NCBI RefSeq assembly: GCF_021245805.1
Contig: NZ_JAJJNF010000002.1
Location: 124,001 to 188,000, forward strand
Source of the DNA: Mangrovimonas futianensis
GTDB lineage: Bacteria; Bacteroidota; Bacteroidia; Flavobacteriales; Flavobacteriaceae
Reading direction: 5' to 3'
Length of the DNA stretch: 64,000 nt
Below are positions 26,508 through 34,413 of this stretch, piece by piece. Position 1 is the stretch's first letter. Every line of letters begins with the position of its first letter. The notes beneath the pieces are model-generated. The model saw nothing but the letters and a program-made list of their open reading frames with translations, was not told the DNA's origin and made no database searches. The translations under genes and the position numbers were made by a program.

Positions 26508-27632
26508 TTATTGAAAAAGAGGTTTAATAGGCTTAACAATACTATCAAAAGCCATCTTTTGTGGTTGTATCGGTGTACGATTACGTAATTTCCCGATTCC
26601 CTTAACTACAATAAGGTCTCCAGCCTTAACACCAGACCCTACAACATATAGTTCGTTTGACTTATCTGCAATAGTTATCAAAGTTGCCACTGCCGTATTT
26701 GATTCGTCCACTTTATATACAAAGGTTTGTCCTTGTTGCTCAAAAGTTGCTGACTGTGGAACTACCACAGCATTTTCATAATTTTTAGGAATTTCAATAG
26801 TTCCACTATTCCCATTGGTAAGCAATAGATTAGGATTACTGAAGGTAGCTCTAAAACTAACAGTACCTGTGTTTGCATCTATTTGACCCGTTACTGTTTC
26901 TATAGTTCCCTTCTGGTCATATGCTTGACCATTAGCCAAAAGCAATCCCACCTTTGGGAAATTGTTTATTTTATCTTGAAGCGTTTTACCCTCGGTCTGT
27001 TGTAAAAAGTTCAGGTACTCCGTTTCATTCATTGAGAAAAAGGCATATACATTTTCAATACTAGCCACAGTGGTTAAAGGTCTAGCACTTGTAGCACTTA
27101 CCAAAGACCCTTCTCTATAAGGAATAGCACCAACATATCCATCAACCGGACTTGTAACAGTAGCATAGCCTATGTTAGCCAAAATACTGTTGTAGTTACT
27201 TTTGGCTTGAGCTAAATTAGCTTTCGCCGTCTCCAATTGCATCGGACTGATGATGTTCTTATCTACCAATGGTTTTAATTTTTCAACCTCAACTTGCGCC
27301 ACATTGACACTTGCCTTGGCTGCTTCGGCATCTTGGCTCAAACTTTGGGTTTCCAGCTTAAATAAAGCTTGTCCCTTTTTTACTTTTTGCCCCTCATCTA
27401 CTAAAACTTTTTGAATGTATCCTGAAACCTTAGCACGAACTTCACTATTTATAGTTCCTTCTATGGTTGTTGGATAAGTCACATAGGATGTAATGTCCTT
27501 TTGAGGAATTTCAGTAACGGCAAATGGTAATGCTTGAGCTTGTTGTTGGCTTTGCTGAGGTTCTTGTTTACAGCTATATATCCAAATCGACAATATAAAA
27601 AGCGATACTAGGCGATAATTCAATGTTTTCAT
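26508..27632 (-). CDS. RND efflux periplasmic adaptor (AcrA-like lipoprotein)
   Basis: The 374-residue product is a membrane-fusion lipoprotein (C21 in IYSC). After the signal come the barrel-sandwich halves (GYIQKVLVDEGQKVKKGQALF and VTSPVDGYVGAIPYREGSLVS), with a helical hairpin between them and a beta-barrel and proximal domain after. It links the permease to the outer-membrane channel. It starts 15 nt after the regulator gene and ends 19 nt before the permease. Confidence 0.95.
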   Translation of the reverse strand: MKTLNYRLVSLFILSIWIYSCKQEPQQSQQQAQALPFAVTEIPQKDITSYVTYPTTIEGTINSEVRAKVSGYIQKVLVDEGQKVKKGQALFKLETQSLSQDAEAAKASVNVAQVEVEKLKPLVDKNIISPMQLETAKANLAQAKSNYNSILANIGYATVTSPVDGYVGAIPYREGSLVSATSARPLTTVASIENVYAFFSMNETEYLNFLQQTEGKTLQDKINNFPKVGLLLANGQAYDQKGTIETVTGQIDANTGTVSFRATFSNPNLLLTNGNSGTIEIPKNYENAVVVPQSATFEQQGQTFVYKVDESNTAVATLITIADKSNELYVVGSGVKAGDLIVVKGIGKLRNRTPIQPQKMAFDSIVKPIKPLFQ

Positions 27633-27647
27633 TTTAATTTACTCGGA

Positions 27648-28139
27648 TTATGAATGTGTTTCGGTTAATTTTTCTTTTAATATTACTACTGACTCCATCA
27701 CCACATTTAAATAGGTGATATAATCGTCATGAAATGTCATTTCAAATTTTGATTCATCATCAAGTACGACATTCATGTCTTTTTTGTATTGTTTAATTTC
27801 CAAATGAAGGTCCAACTCGGCTTTCCACATTTGAATCATTTTATCCATGTTTTGTATTATGGAATCTCTATTCAGGATATAGTATTTTTTCCTATCTCCA
27901 GGTTTAGTGAAATAATTGAGAGACTTTAAATCCAAAAGATGATTTAGGTGGGTTGAAATGGTACTTTTACTCGCACATAAATCGGTAACCAAATCTTCAA
28001 AGGTAGTTCCAGTTTTACCCGTTAGAATAATATAGGACAGTATTCTTGCTGCAACTGGAGCTAGGTTGTCTCTTTTTTCAATAAACACACCTAACTTCTC
28101 AATTAAAAGCTTCTTTTTTTCTACCAGATCTTGGTCCAT
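27648..28139 (-). CDS. GbsR/MarR-family transcriptional regulator
   Basis: The 163-residue product has a winged helix at about 30-95 (TGTTFEDLVTDLCASKSTISTHLNHLLDLKSL and YFTKPGDRKKYY wing) and a C-terminal helical dimerisation region. This is the GbsR-type subgroup common in Bacteroidota ahead of RND pumps. It is the promoter-proximal gene of the efflux unit. A perfect inverted repeat overlaps its promoter region, so autorepression is likely. Confidence 0.9.
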   Translation of the reverse strand: MDQDLVEKKKLLIEKLGVFIEKRDNLAPVAARILSYIILTGKTGTTFEDLVTDLCASKSTISTHLNHLLDLKSLNYFTKPGDRKKYYILNRDSIIQNMDKMIQMWKAELDLHLEIKQYKKDMNVVLDDESKFEMTFHDDYITYLNVVMESVVILKEKLTETHS

Positions 28140-28156
28140 TTTCAGAAAGTTTGAAA

Positions 28157-28164
28157 CAAAGGTA
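28157..28164 (-). promoter_or_regulatory. Candidate -7 box of the GbsR-efflux operon
   Basis: The minus strand reads TACCTTTG, a consensus match, 17 nt upstream of the regulator ATG at 28139. The inverted repeat at 28171-28188 lies in the spacer and -33 region. Confidence 0.6.
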
Positions 28165-28170
28165 CGTTTG

Positions 28171-28188
28171 GTTCGGACAAATCCGAAC
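28171..28188. promoter_or_regulatory. Perfect 7-bp inverted repeat, candidate GbsR operator
   Basis: GTTCGGA (28171-28177) and TCCGAAC (28182-28188) are exact reverse complements with a 4-nt CAAA spacer. The site begins 6 nt upstream of the -7 box on the minus strand, where a bound dimer would block RNA polymerase. No T tract follows, so it is not a terminator. Confidence 0.6.
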
Positions 28189-28220
28189 TTATCGAAGTTA
28201 AAAAATTGTTAAATAAAAAA

Positions 28221-28240
28221 AGTCCGATGTTTATCGGACT
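28221..28240 (-). terminator. Terminator of pheS
   Basis: AGTCCGAT and ATCGGACT form an 8-bp stem with a 4-nt loop; on the minus strand a run of seven T follows. It lies 24 nt beyond the pheS stop. Confidence 0.85.
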
Positions 28241-28264
28241 TCAAATCTATTTATGTGGTGCATT

Positions 28265-29284
28265 TTATAAAGCGGACTTAAACTGCTCTAAGAAACGCAC
28301 ATCATTTTCACTTAACAGTCGAATATCGCCTATTTGATGAAGTAACATGGCGATTCTGTCAATTCCCATTCCAAAAGCAAATCCAGAATAGGTTTTAGAA
28401 TCGATTCCACAATTCTCCAACACATTAGGATCTACCATTCCACAACCCATGATTTCCAACCAACCGGTTCCTTTGGTAATGCGATAATCTACTTCCGTTT
28501 CCAAGCCCCAATATACATCAACCTCAGCACTTGGCTCCGTAAACGGGAAATAAGACGGACGTAACCTAATCTTTGATTTCCCAAACATCTCCGTAGTAAA
28601 ATACTGAAGCGTTTGCTTTAAATCAGCAAAACTTACATCCTTATCAATATACAACCCTTCCACTTGATGGAAGAAACAATGTGATCTGGCTGAAATAGCC
28701 TCATTTCTATAAACTCTTCCTGGAGACACCGTTCTAATAGGAGGTTTGTTATTCTCCATATACCTCACCTGGACAGAGCTGGTGTGTGTTCTTAAAAGAA
28801 TATCTGGATCGGTTTGAATAAAAAAGGTATCCTGCATATCTCTAGCTGGATGGTATTCAGGCAAGTTCAAGGCTGTAAAGTTATGCCAGTCATCTTCAAT
28901 CTCTGGTCCTTCACTCACGTTAAAACCTATCCTCGAAAATATATCTATAATTTGATTTTTTACTATGGAAATAGGATGTCTAGACCCAATTTCAATGGGT
29001 TCGCCTGGTCGAGTCAAATCCCCATAAATACCTTTTTCCTCTTCCTTGCTTTCAAACTCTTCCTTAAGAGTATTTACCTTTTCCTGAACCGTAGATTTTA
29101 GAGTATTGATAGTTTGTCCAAATTCCTTTTTTTGATCGTTTGCAACATTCTTGAACTCCTTGAAATAGTCATTAAGCAAACCCTTTTTACCTAAATATTT
29201 GATTCGGAAAGCTTCAATCTCATCTTTCGACTGAGCTTTAAATTCCTCTGCTTCAGCAATCAACTCTTTAATCTTATCTATCAT
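28265..29284 (-). CDS. pheS: Phenylalanyl-tRNA synthetase alpha subunit
   Basis: The 339-residue product has the N-terminal coiled coil (about 1-90) and a class II synthetase core with GSRHPISIVKNQI, motif 2 YRNEAISARSHCFFHQVEGL and motif 3 GFAFGMGIDRIAMLLH. It charges tRNA-Phe as an alpha2-beta2 enzyme; pheT is not adjacent, which is common in this phylum. It has its own terminator. Confidence 0.97.
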   Translation of the reverse strand: MIDKIKELIAEAEEFKAQSKDEIEAFRIKYLGKKGLLNDYFKEFKNVANDQKKEFGQTINTLKSTVQEKVNTLKEEFESKEEEKGIYGDLTRPGEPIEIGSRHPISIVKNQIIDIFSRIGFNVSEGPEIEDDWHNFTALNLPEYHPARDMQDTFFIQTDPDILLRTHTSSVQVRYMENNKPPIRTVSPGRVYRNEAISARSHCFFHQVEGLYIDKDVSFADLKQTLQYFTTEMFGKSKIRLRPSYFPFTEPSAEVDVYWGLETEVDYRITKGTGWLEIMGCGMVDPNVLENCGIDSKTYSGFAFGMGIDRIAMLLHQIGDIRLLSENDVRFLEQFKSAL

Positions 29285-29303
29285 AACTCCTAAAAATGAG
29301 TGG

Positions 29304-29311
29304 CAAATTTA
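29304..29311 (-). promoter_or_regulatory. Candidate -7 box of pheS
   Basis: The minus strand reads TAAATTTG, matching TAnnTTTG, 19 nt upstream of the pheS ATG. No matching -33 element was found. Confidence 0.45.
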
Positions 29312-29318
29312 ATAAATC

Positions 29319-29675
29319 TTACTTGATATATTCTGTTTCCAAAAAATAGTTTACAATGGCTTCCTTCATTAAAACACTTTGCTCTCCAGATTTTAAATTA
29401 GGAAGTTGTTCCTTGACTTTATAATGAGGCCATCCCTCATCATCAAAGAAATCAAATTCATAATAGCCATAAGGCTCCAACAGCCTACAAATAGCTATAT
29501 GCATCAAATCGACTTTATGGTCTTTTTTAAATTTTCTATGTAACTGTCCCAATTCCTGAACCCCTATTAAATAGATAATAGCATCCAGATCTAATGGGTC
29601 TCCGTCTGCAAATTGAGTGGATAATTTGGTCACTACTAGTTCCCAACGTTCCTTTAATTGTTCGTCTCTAGACAT
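29319..29675 (-). CDS. Conserved small cytoplasmic protein, unknown
   Basis: The 118-residue product has no signal or membrane segment. It is helical in its first two thirds (LDAIIYLIGVQELGQLHRKFKKDHKVDLMHIAICRLLEPYGYYEF) and ends with an acidic-aromatic segment, FDFFDDEGWPHYK, and a helix. I recognise it only as a Bacteroidota-type hypothetical. It is 34 nt upstream of pheS and may be cotranscribed with it. Confidence 0.75.
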   Translation of the reverse strand: MSRDEQLKERWELVVTKLSTQFADGDPLDLDAIIYLIGVQELGQLHRKFKKDHKVDLMHIAICRLLEPYGYYEFDFFDDEGWPHYKVKEQLPNLKSGEQSVLMKEAIVNYFLETEYIK

Positions 29676-29691
29676 AATAATTTTAAAGTTG

Positions 29692-29699
29692 CAAAGTTA
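29692..29699 (-). promoter_or_regulatory. Candidate -7 box of the 118-residue protein gene
   Basis: The minus strand reads TAACTTTG, a consensus match, 16 nt upstream of the ATG at 29675. Confidence 0.5.
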
Positions 29700-29726
29700 C
29701 AGTATATTTACAGAAATAATACACCT

Positions 29727-30257
29727 ATGAGCATTATTGATATTGTTTTGGCCGCCCTCATATTATTCGGAATTGTTCGAGGGTTTATGAAAGGGCTGTT
29801 TGTAGAAATTGCCTCTTTGGTTGCCCTTGTAGCTGGCGTCTTTGGAGCGATTCACTTCAGTTATTTCGCCTCTGACCTTCTCAAAGAACGTTTTGATTGG
29901 GAAGAAAACACTATCTCCATTGTAGCTTTTGCCATTACTTTTTTAATTATCGTTTTAGCCATTGCCCTTGCAGGGAAAGCTTTAACCAAACTCGCCGATT
30001 TTGCAGCATTGGGTATTTTAAACAGGTTACTTGGAGCCATTTTTGGCGGACTTAAAATAGCATTGATTCTAAGTGCTCTTTTGGTCATTTACGGGAAATA
30101 TAATGATACTATCGATTTGGGACAAGAAGAGCACATGAAGGACTCTGTGCTTTATGAACCAGTTCGATCTTTATTGCCTACCATTTTCCCGATTATTATG
30201 GACCGAAATGCCAATGCGATAGAGCGTCCCGTAAAGGAAGATGAAAATGCCTCCTAA
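29727..30257 (+). CDS. cvpA: CvpA-family membrane protein
   Basis: The 176-residue product has four membrane helices in the CvpA arrangement: IIDIVLAALILFGIVRGFMKGLF, then LVALVAGVFGAIHF, ISIVAFAITFLIIVLAIALAG and GGLKIALILSALLVIYG. CvpA proteins were found through colicin V production and are needed for envelope stability in several bacteria; the mechanism is unsettled. The ATG at 29727 gives the family N-terminus, 23 codons after an earlier in-frame start. The stop overlaps that of the convergent PepSY gene by 4 nt. Confidence 0.88.
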   Translation: MSIIDIVLAALILFGIVRGFMKGLFVEIASLVALVAGVFGAIHFSYFASDLLKERFDWEENTISIVAFAITFLIIVLAIALAGKALTKLADFAALGILNRLLGAIFGGLKIALILSALLVIYGKYNDTIDLGQEEHMKDSVLYEPVRSLLPTIFPIIMDRNANAIERPVKEDENAS

Positions 30258-32431
30258 TAGCAATCCATCTTTAATTGCTGTTCCTTTTGAAAATAACTTA
30301 ATGGTTTTTGAGCATAGTCAGAACATATAGTTTCCAAAACATTTATTACTCCGTTCTGCATAGCCAAGGAGCCACAAAGCATGATGGTTCCTCCACTCAA
30401 CAGTAATTTTGCAACCTTTTCGGCATCATTCAAAAGTAGGTCTTGTACATACTGCTTATGATGCTCCCTCGACAATGCCAATTGAAAACCACAAAGTTTT
30501 CTATCTTGTAAATAGCCTTCAACCTGTGATTTATAGAGCTCATAGGAATCTTGGGTTCTTAACCCTAAATACAATTGAATGTCATGTTTTTTGTTTTCAT
30601 CAATCATCCCTAAAAATGGGCCAACCCCAGTACCGTTGGCAATCATCATGACTTGAGACCTTTTCTTTGGAAGATGAAAATGGGTATTACTTATGATTTT
30701 TCCTTTTAGAATATCTCCTGCTTCGCCGTTATAAAGGTAATTTGATCCCAGACCGTTCTCATAAAACTTAATGCTCAATTGCATGTGGCCCTTCACTTTC
30801 CCAATAGAATACAAACGTTCCCTATAATCGTTCTTGGGATAAACAGCCAATAAATCACCTGATTGAAACCTCTGATACCTTTTTGACTTAAGCGTTAATA
30901 AAAAAGTGTCATCTGGTTGATTATGGACATCCGTTTTGGAAAGAATGGTTGCCTTTTTGGTTTGTTTTGGTTTTGTTTGAAGCTCTTCTAATGCTAACGA
31001 TAGCGGAATTTCTGCCTTTTTTGACCACTTATTAACCCATTTCTGGAAAGATTCTATGGATTTATCATTAATGGTGAAAGGCTTCAAAAACTGAGAGAAT
31101 CTCGAATTCATGGATTCATCTGCATCAAATGCAAATTGACAAAAATCTGGATAAGCCAAAGATCCAAACCCTACCACAGAATAGTTGACTCCGGATGGCT
31201 TCATGTCCTTCACGATGTCCAAAAACTTATTGGCATTTGTTGGTGCTTCGCCCTGACCATAAGTCGCCGTCATGACAATCAGGTGTTTGGCATTTGGGTA
31301 ATCTCCAAAGTCATTCAATTCTGAAATAAACACTTTTTTATTGGCCTTTAGCAATCCTTCATAGAGCACTTGGGCATAACTAAAAGTAGAACCGTTTTCT
31401 GAACCGACCAAAATGATATACTCACAGTCATTCTTTTTAAATTTATTCTTCAATCGCGACTTCCGACGTTTTAAGGTCATGGCAAAACCGGAATACACAA
31501 AATAGATAATATTGACTCCTGCTATAGCTAAAATTAAAGACCATAATATACTTCCCTTACCTGTATGCAGATTCAAACTTAATCTGGACAACAGTTGGAA
31601 ATTAGACTGCGGAATCTCACTTAAAATCTCGCCAGTAAACTGACTAATGGCCAGCTCCCTATTTTTTAGTTTCAGAATAAAATAATCTTCTACATCATCA
31701 GAGAATGGAAATTCCAAGGACTTAACTTCAGAAAGTTGAGTGGAATTAAATACAGAAATGGGTTTGACAGGACTTGCTTTGAGCGTTTCGAAATTTACAT
31801 GGTGTCCATTTGCTTCTTGAGGTAAAACATCAAACTTTTCTAAGGATAAATAGACTCCTGTTAAACTAATTATAATTATTGGAATCAATGACCATCTGCC
31901 TAATACAACATGCCAATACTGGATAAAGTTTTCATTGACAACCTTGGAGAAAAACTGTTTGAGTCCTCTTTGTCGTTTAATCACCAAGACTAATCCAGAG
32001 AGCGCAATTAAACACAAAAAGAAGGAGAAAAGCCCCACTAGAAACCTCCCTGTGCTTTTTAAAAATAAGGACCTATGGAAATTGGTGACCCATTGAAAAA
32101 AAGGTGATGGTTTTATTTTCTCCCCTAAATACTGCGCTGTTTCTGGATTGAAATATCCTTCTAAATTTTCACCATCTTCTGTAAAAACAGAAGCCGAAAC
32201 AAAACCATTTGCATCAATATTTATTTCAATAATCTCTGAATAATTCTTTTTAAAAACAGCTACGGTTTCCGCCAAAGAAACTTGGCCCAAATCGGAAACA
32301 TGATAGGGCTGCATTTGTTCCGAAATAGGCTGAAATGCCAAAATAATTCCGGTAACCGAGGCCAAAAGAATAAATACAAAGGAAGATACAGCCAACGCCA
32401 AGTGACTGTATCTCCAAATTGAAATGGTCAT
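30254..32431 (-). CDS. PepSY-flavodoxin-FNR fusion, trans-membrane NAD(P)H-dependent reductase
   Basis: The 725-residue product fuses three modules. Residues 1-325 are a PepSY_TM region with four membrane helices and histidines H10, H119, H173 and H289 placed like bis-His heme b ligands. About 336-475 is a flavodoxin domain with GSENGSTFSYA and TATYGQGEAP loops for FMN. About 490-725 is an FAD/NAD(P) reductase domain with RLYSIG (539-544), NGTGVGPFLG and CGSLAMQ. It should pass electrons from cytoplasmic NAD(P)H through FAD, FMN and heme to the periplasm. The fourth gene of the DUF6607 operon; iron or heme reduction is inferred from the divergent receptor genes. Confidence 0.9.
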   Translation of the reverse strand: MTISIWRYSHLALAVSSFVFILLASVTGIILAFQPISEQMQPYHVSDLGQVSLAETVAVFKKNYSEIIEINIDANGFVSASVFTEDGENLEGYFNPETAQYLGEKIKPSPFFQWVTNFHRSLFLKSTGRFLVGLFSFFLCLIALSGLVLVIKRQRGLKQFFSKVVNENFIQYWHVVLGRWSLIPIIIISLTGVYLSLEKFDVLPQEANGHHVNFETLKASPVKPISVFNSTQLSEVKSLEFPFSDDVEDYFILKLKNRELAISQFTGEILSEIPQSNFQLLSRLSLNLHTGKGSILWSLILAIAGVNIIYFVYSGFAMTLKRRKSRLKNKFKKNDCEYIILVGSENGSTFSYAQVLYEGLLKANKKVFISELNDFGDYPNAKHLIVMTATYGQGEAPTNANKFLDIVKDMKPSGVNYSVVGFGSLAYPDFCQFAFDADESMNSRFSQFLKPFTINDKSIESFQKWVNKWSKKAEIPLSLALEELQTKPKQTKKATILSKTDVHNQPDDTFLLTLKSKRYQRFQSGDLLAVYPKNDYRERLYSIGKVKGHMQLSIKFYENGLGSNYLYNGEAGDILKGKIISNTHFHLPKKRSQVMMIANGTGVGPFLGMIDENKKHDIQLYLGLRTQDSYELYKSQVEGYLQDRKLCGFQLALSREHHKQYVQDLLLNDAEKVAKLLLSGGTIMLCGSLAMQNGVINVLETICSDYAQKPLSYFQKEQQLKMDCY

Positions 32432-32441
32432 AAATGTTTTT

Positions 32442-32930
32442 TTAATTAGGCATCATACGAACATATCGGATAAATCCTGTTCCTTCATGTTTGCCTTTAA
32501 TACTCTCAGTAGTTAACGGAAATTCCACATCCGTTTGATAATATTCTTGATCTTCAACTGCGGTCTCAAATCGAATTTTATAACCTGCATTGATTTTTGA
32601 ATCATCTATGGAAATAACAGAAATGGTTCGTTCCCCTCCAGAAATAGTGGCTCCTGTAATGGCATCGATGTTATTACGCTTTTTACCATAAAATTTCCAC
32701 CAAGATTCCAAAGTATTATACCACTCACTGTCATCCCCTTGAACATATAGCGTTTCTTCATAATCCCCTTTTGGATTGATTAACGAAATAACGATATACG
32801 CGCCTTCACCAGTATAATTGGTCATTTGAACCATACATTTATACTTAATAGGATCTACATTATTAGTAAATGAGTAAAACCCTAATACTAACATGGTCAA
32901 GAATGATAAAAAACTTACTTTTTTAAACAT
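32442..32930 (-). CDS. DUF2271 exported protein with flavinylation-like motif
   Basis: The 162-residue product has a signal peptide or N-terminal anchor (about 4-22) and a beta-rich DUF2271 domain. Residues 89-95 read DAITGAT, matching the Dxx(S/T)GAT motif to which the flavin transferase ApbE links FMN on the last threonine in NqrC/RnfG-type domains. DUF2271 proteins have been connected with flavinylation clusters as far as I recall. It lies 10 nt ahead of the PepSY reductase, so it could be a periplasmic flavin carrier taking electrons from it. No apbE gene is in the window. The motif is seen; the flavin is inferred. Confidence 0.82.
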   Translation of the reverse strand: MFKKVSFLSFLTMLVLGFYSFTNNVDPIKYKCMVQMTNYTGEGAYIVISLINPKGDYEETLYVQGDDSEWYNTLESWWKFYGKKRNNIDAITGATISGGERTISVISIDDSKINAGYKIRFETAVEDQEYYQTDVEFPLTTESIKGKHEGTGFIRYVRMMPN

Positions 32931-32935
32931 TTTAT

Positions 32936-34408
32936 TTATTTTAAAAATTCTATTGATACCTGATTCTTTTCTAACAACTCGTTCTCTTGTGCCAAATCGT
33001 GTGCTGTTTCTTCAAATTCGGTGGTGATTTTTTTATTGGCACCATGGTTAAGCAACCATTTCATGATTTGATCATCCTTAGCTTTCATAGCAGCCAAGTG
33101 TAAGGCCGTATTTCCTTCCTTGTTTTTGGCATTGATATCCAAATTCATTTTAGCAGCCATATCTAAAAGCTCCTTGCTTCCCTTTTTAACCGCTAGGTGG
33201 TACCATGTATCACCGTTACCTTGTTCTTGTTCGAGATCTAAACCTTTTTCACTTAATAGTTTTAACTTACTCTCGAAGGCTTCTTTGTTCCTTGCGTTGT
33301 AAGATTCTAACAAAGCAAAAACCAAATTGTTCCCTTCCGCCGTTGTTACACCTATTTCAGCTCCCTTATTTATCAAGTAACCTACTACATTGGATTTATT
33401 CCCTGCAATTGCCAAGTAAAAAGCTGTTTCACCTTTTTTATTGGCATGGTTGATTTGCTTGACATCTTCCCCTAATAATTGAACTACTTCCAAATCATTT
33501 CTTTGACACGCATTCATGAAAGGGGTATTGCCATTGTGATCTTCCTGATTGACACTTAGTCCTTTTTCCAACAAATAGTTTATAACTTCCTTATCCTTAC
33601 TGCGAGTTGCGACAATATGTAAAGGGGTTTGACCTTCGTCATTGGTGACATTTGGATTTAGACCTTTATCCTCCAAAAATTTATAAACCTCAACTCCATT
33701 GGCACTTCCTCTAGCACCAGCAGCGGCAAATAAAAAGGCCTGATCATTTCCTTTGATTCCCTTTTCAAGAAGTTGATTCAATAATTCCAGATTACCAGTT
33801 CTAGCCACATAGTTAAACACCCCGTTACCTTCTCTATCAACACTATTCACATCAAGTCCTTTAGACTTAAAATAAGTCATCAATTTAAAATCTTGATCGT
33901 TTGGAGCGGCAAGAAGTAAGGCATTGGCGCCATTGTTATTCACATCCTTTTGAAGATTGGCACCGTTGGCTAAACAAATATCATATACCTTAGTATTCAT
34001 TTGTCCGCGACCTGCAGCAAAGTTCAAAGGGGTTAAACCATGGTCGTCTGTCATATCCATTCTTGCACCACGATCAATAAGAAACTGCATCAATTCGGCA
34101 TTTCCGTTATAAGCCGCCCAAAAAACATAAGTTCTTCCGTCATGGGTCAATTTATTAACATCGTTCCCCTTTTGAGAAATGAGGTGAGTGATGGTTTCAT
34201 ATGGAGCATCGGCTAAAATGGCCATTACCACACCGTCAAAATTGTTCCCATTGGCTTGGGCTGGGTCATTACCCTCTTTAATCTTTTCATCTACCAATGC
34301 CACGGTAGGTTTTGCTTTCCAAAAATCTCTGTTCAGAAATACATTTTCTTGAGACACACCAACCGTTACTTGAATTAGTGCTAAAACGAATAAAATATTC
34401 TTTATCAT
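32936..34408 (-). CDS. Exported ankyrin-repeat protein
   Basis: The 490-residue product has a signal peptide (LFVLALIQVTVGVSQ, cleaved near residue 19). About a dozen ankyrin repeats follow, with clear units such as DGRTYVFWAAYNGNAELMQF, DHGLTPLNFAAGRGQM, NEGQTPLHIVATRSKD and EGNTALHLAAMKAKD. Ankyrin repeats are usually protein-binding scaffolds; here the scaffold would be periplasmic. It starts 5 nt after the DUF6607 gene and ends 5 nt before the DUF2271 gene, so it belongs firmly to this operon. The partner is unknown; DUF6607 or DUF2271 are the obvious candidates. Confidence 0.88.
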   Translation of the reverse strand: MIKNILFVLALIQVTVGVSQENVFLNRDFWKAKPTVALVDEKIKEGNDPAQANGNNFDGVVMAILADAPYETITHLISQKGNDVNKLTHDGRTYVFWAAYNGNAELMQFLIDRGARMDMTDDHGLTPLNFAAGRGQMNTKVYDICLANGANLQKDVNNNGANALLLAAPNDQDFKLMTYFKSKGLDVNSVDREGNGVFNYVARTGNLELLNQLLEKGIKGNDQAFLFAAAGARGSANGVEVYKFLEDKGLNPNVTNDEGQTPLHIVATRSKDKEVINYLLEKGLSVNQEDHNGNTPFMNACQRNDLEVVQLLGEDVKQINHANKKGETAFYLAIAGNKSNVVGYLINKGAEIGVTTAEGNNLVFALLESYNARNKEAFESKLKLLSEKGLDLEQEQGNGDTWYHLAVKKGSKELLDMAAKMNLDINAKNKEGNTALHLAAMKAKDDQIMKWLLNHGANKKITTEFEETAHDLAQENELLEKNQVSIEFLK

Positions 34409-34413
34409 ATAAC

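Noticed and set aside
28221..28240. GTCCGAT inverted repeat as a second GbsR operator
   Set aside because: It shares some bases with the palindrome at 28171-28188, but has a T run on the minus strand just after pheS, so it is better explained as the pheS terminator.
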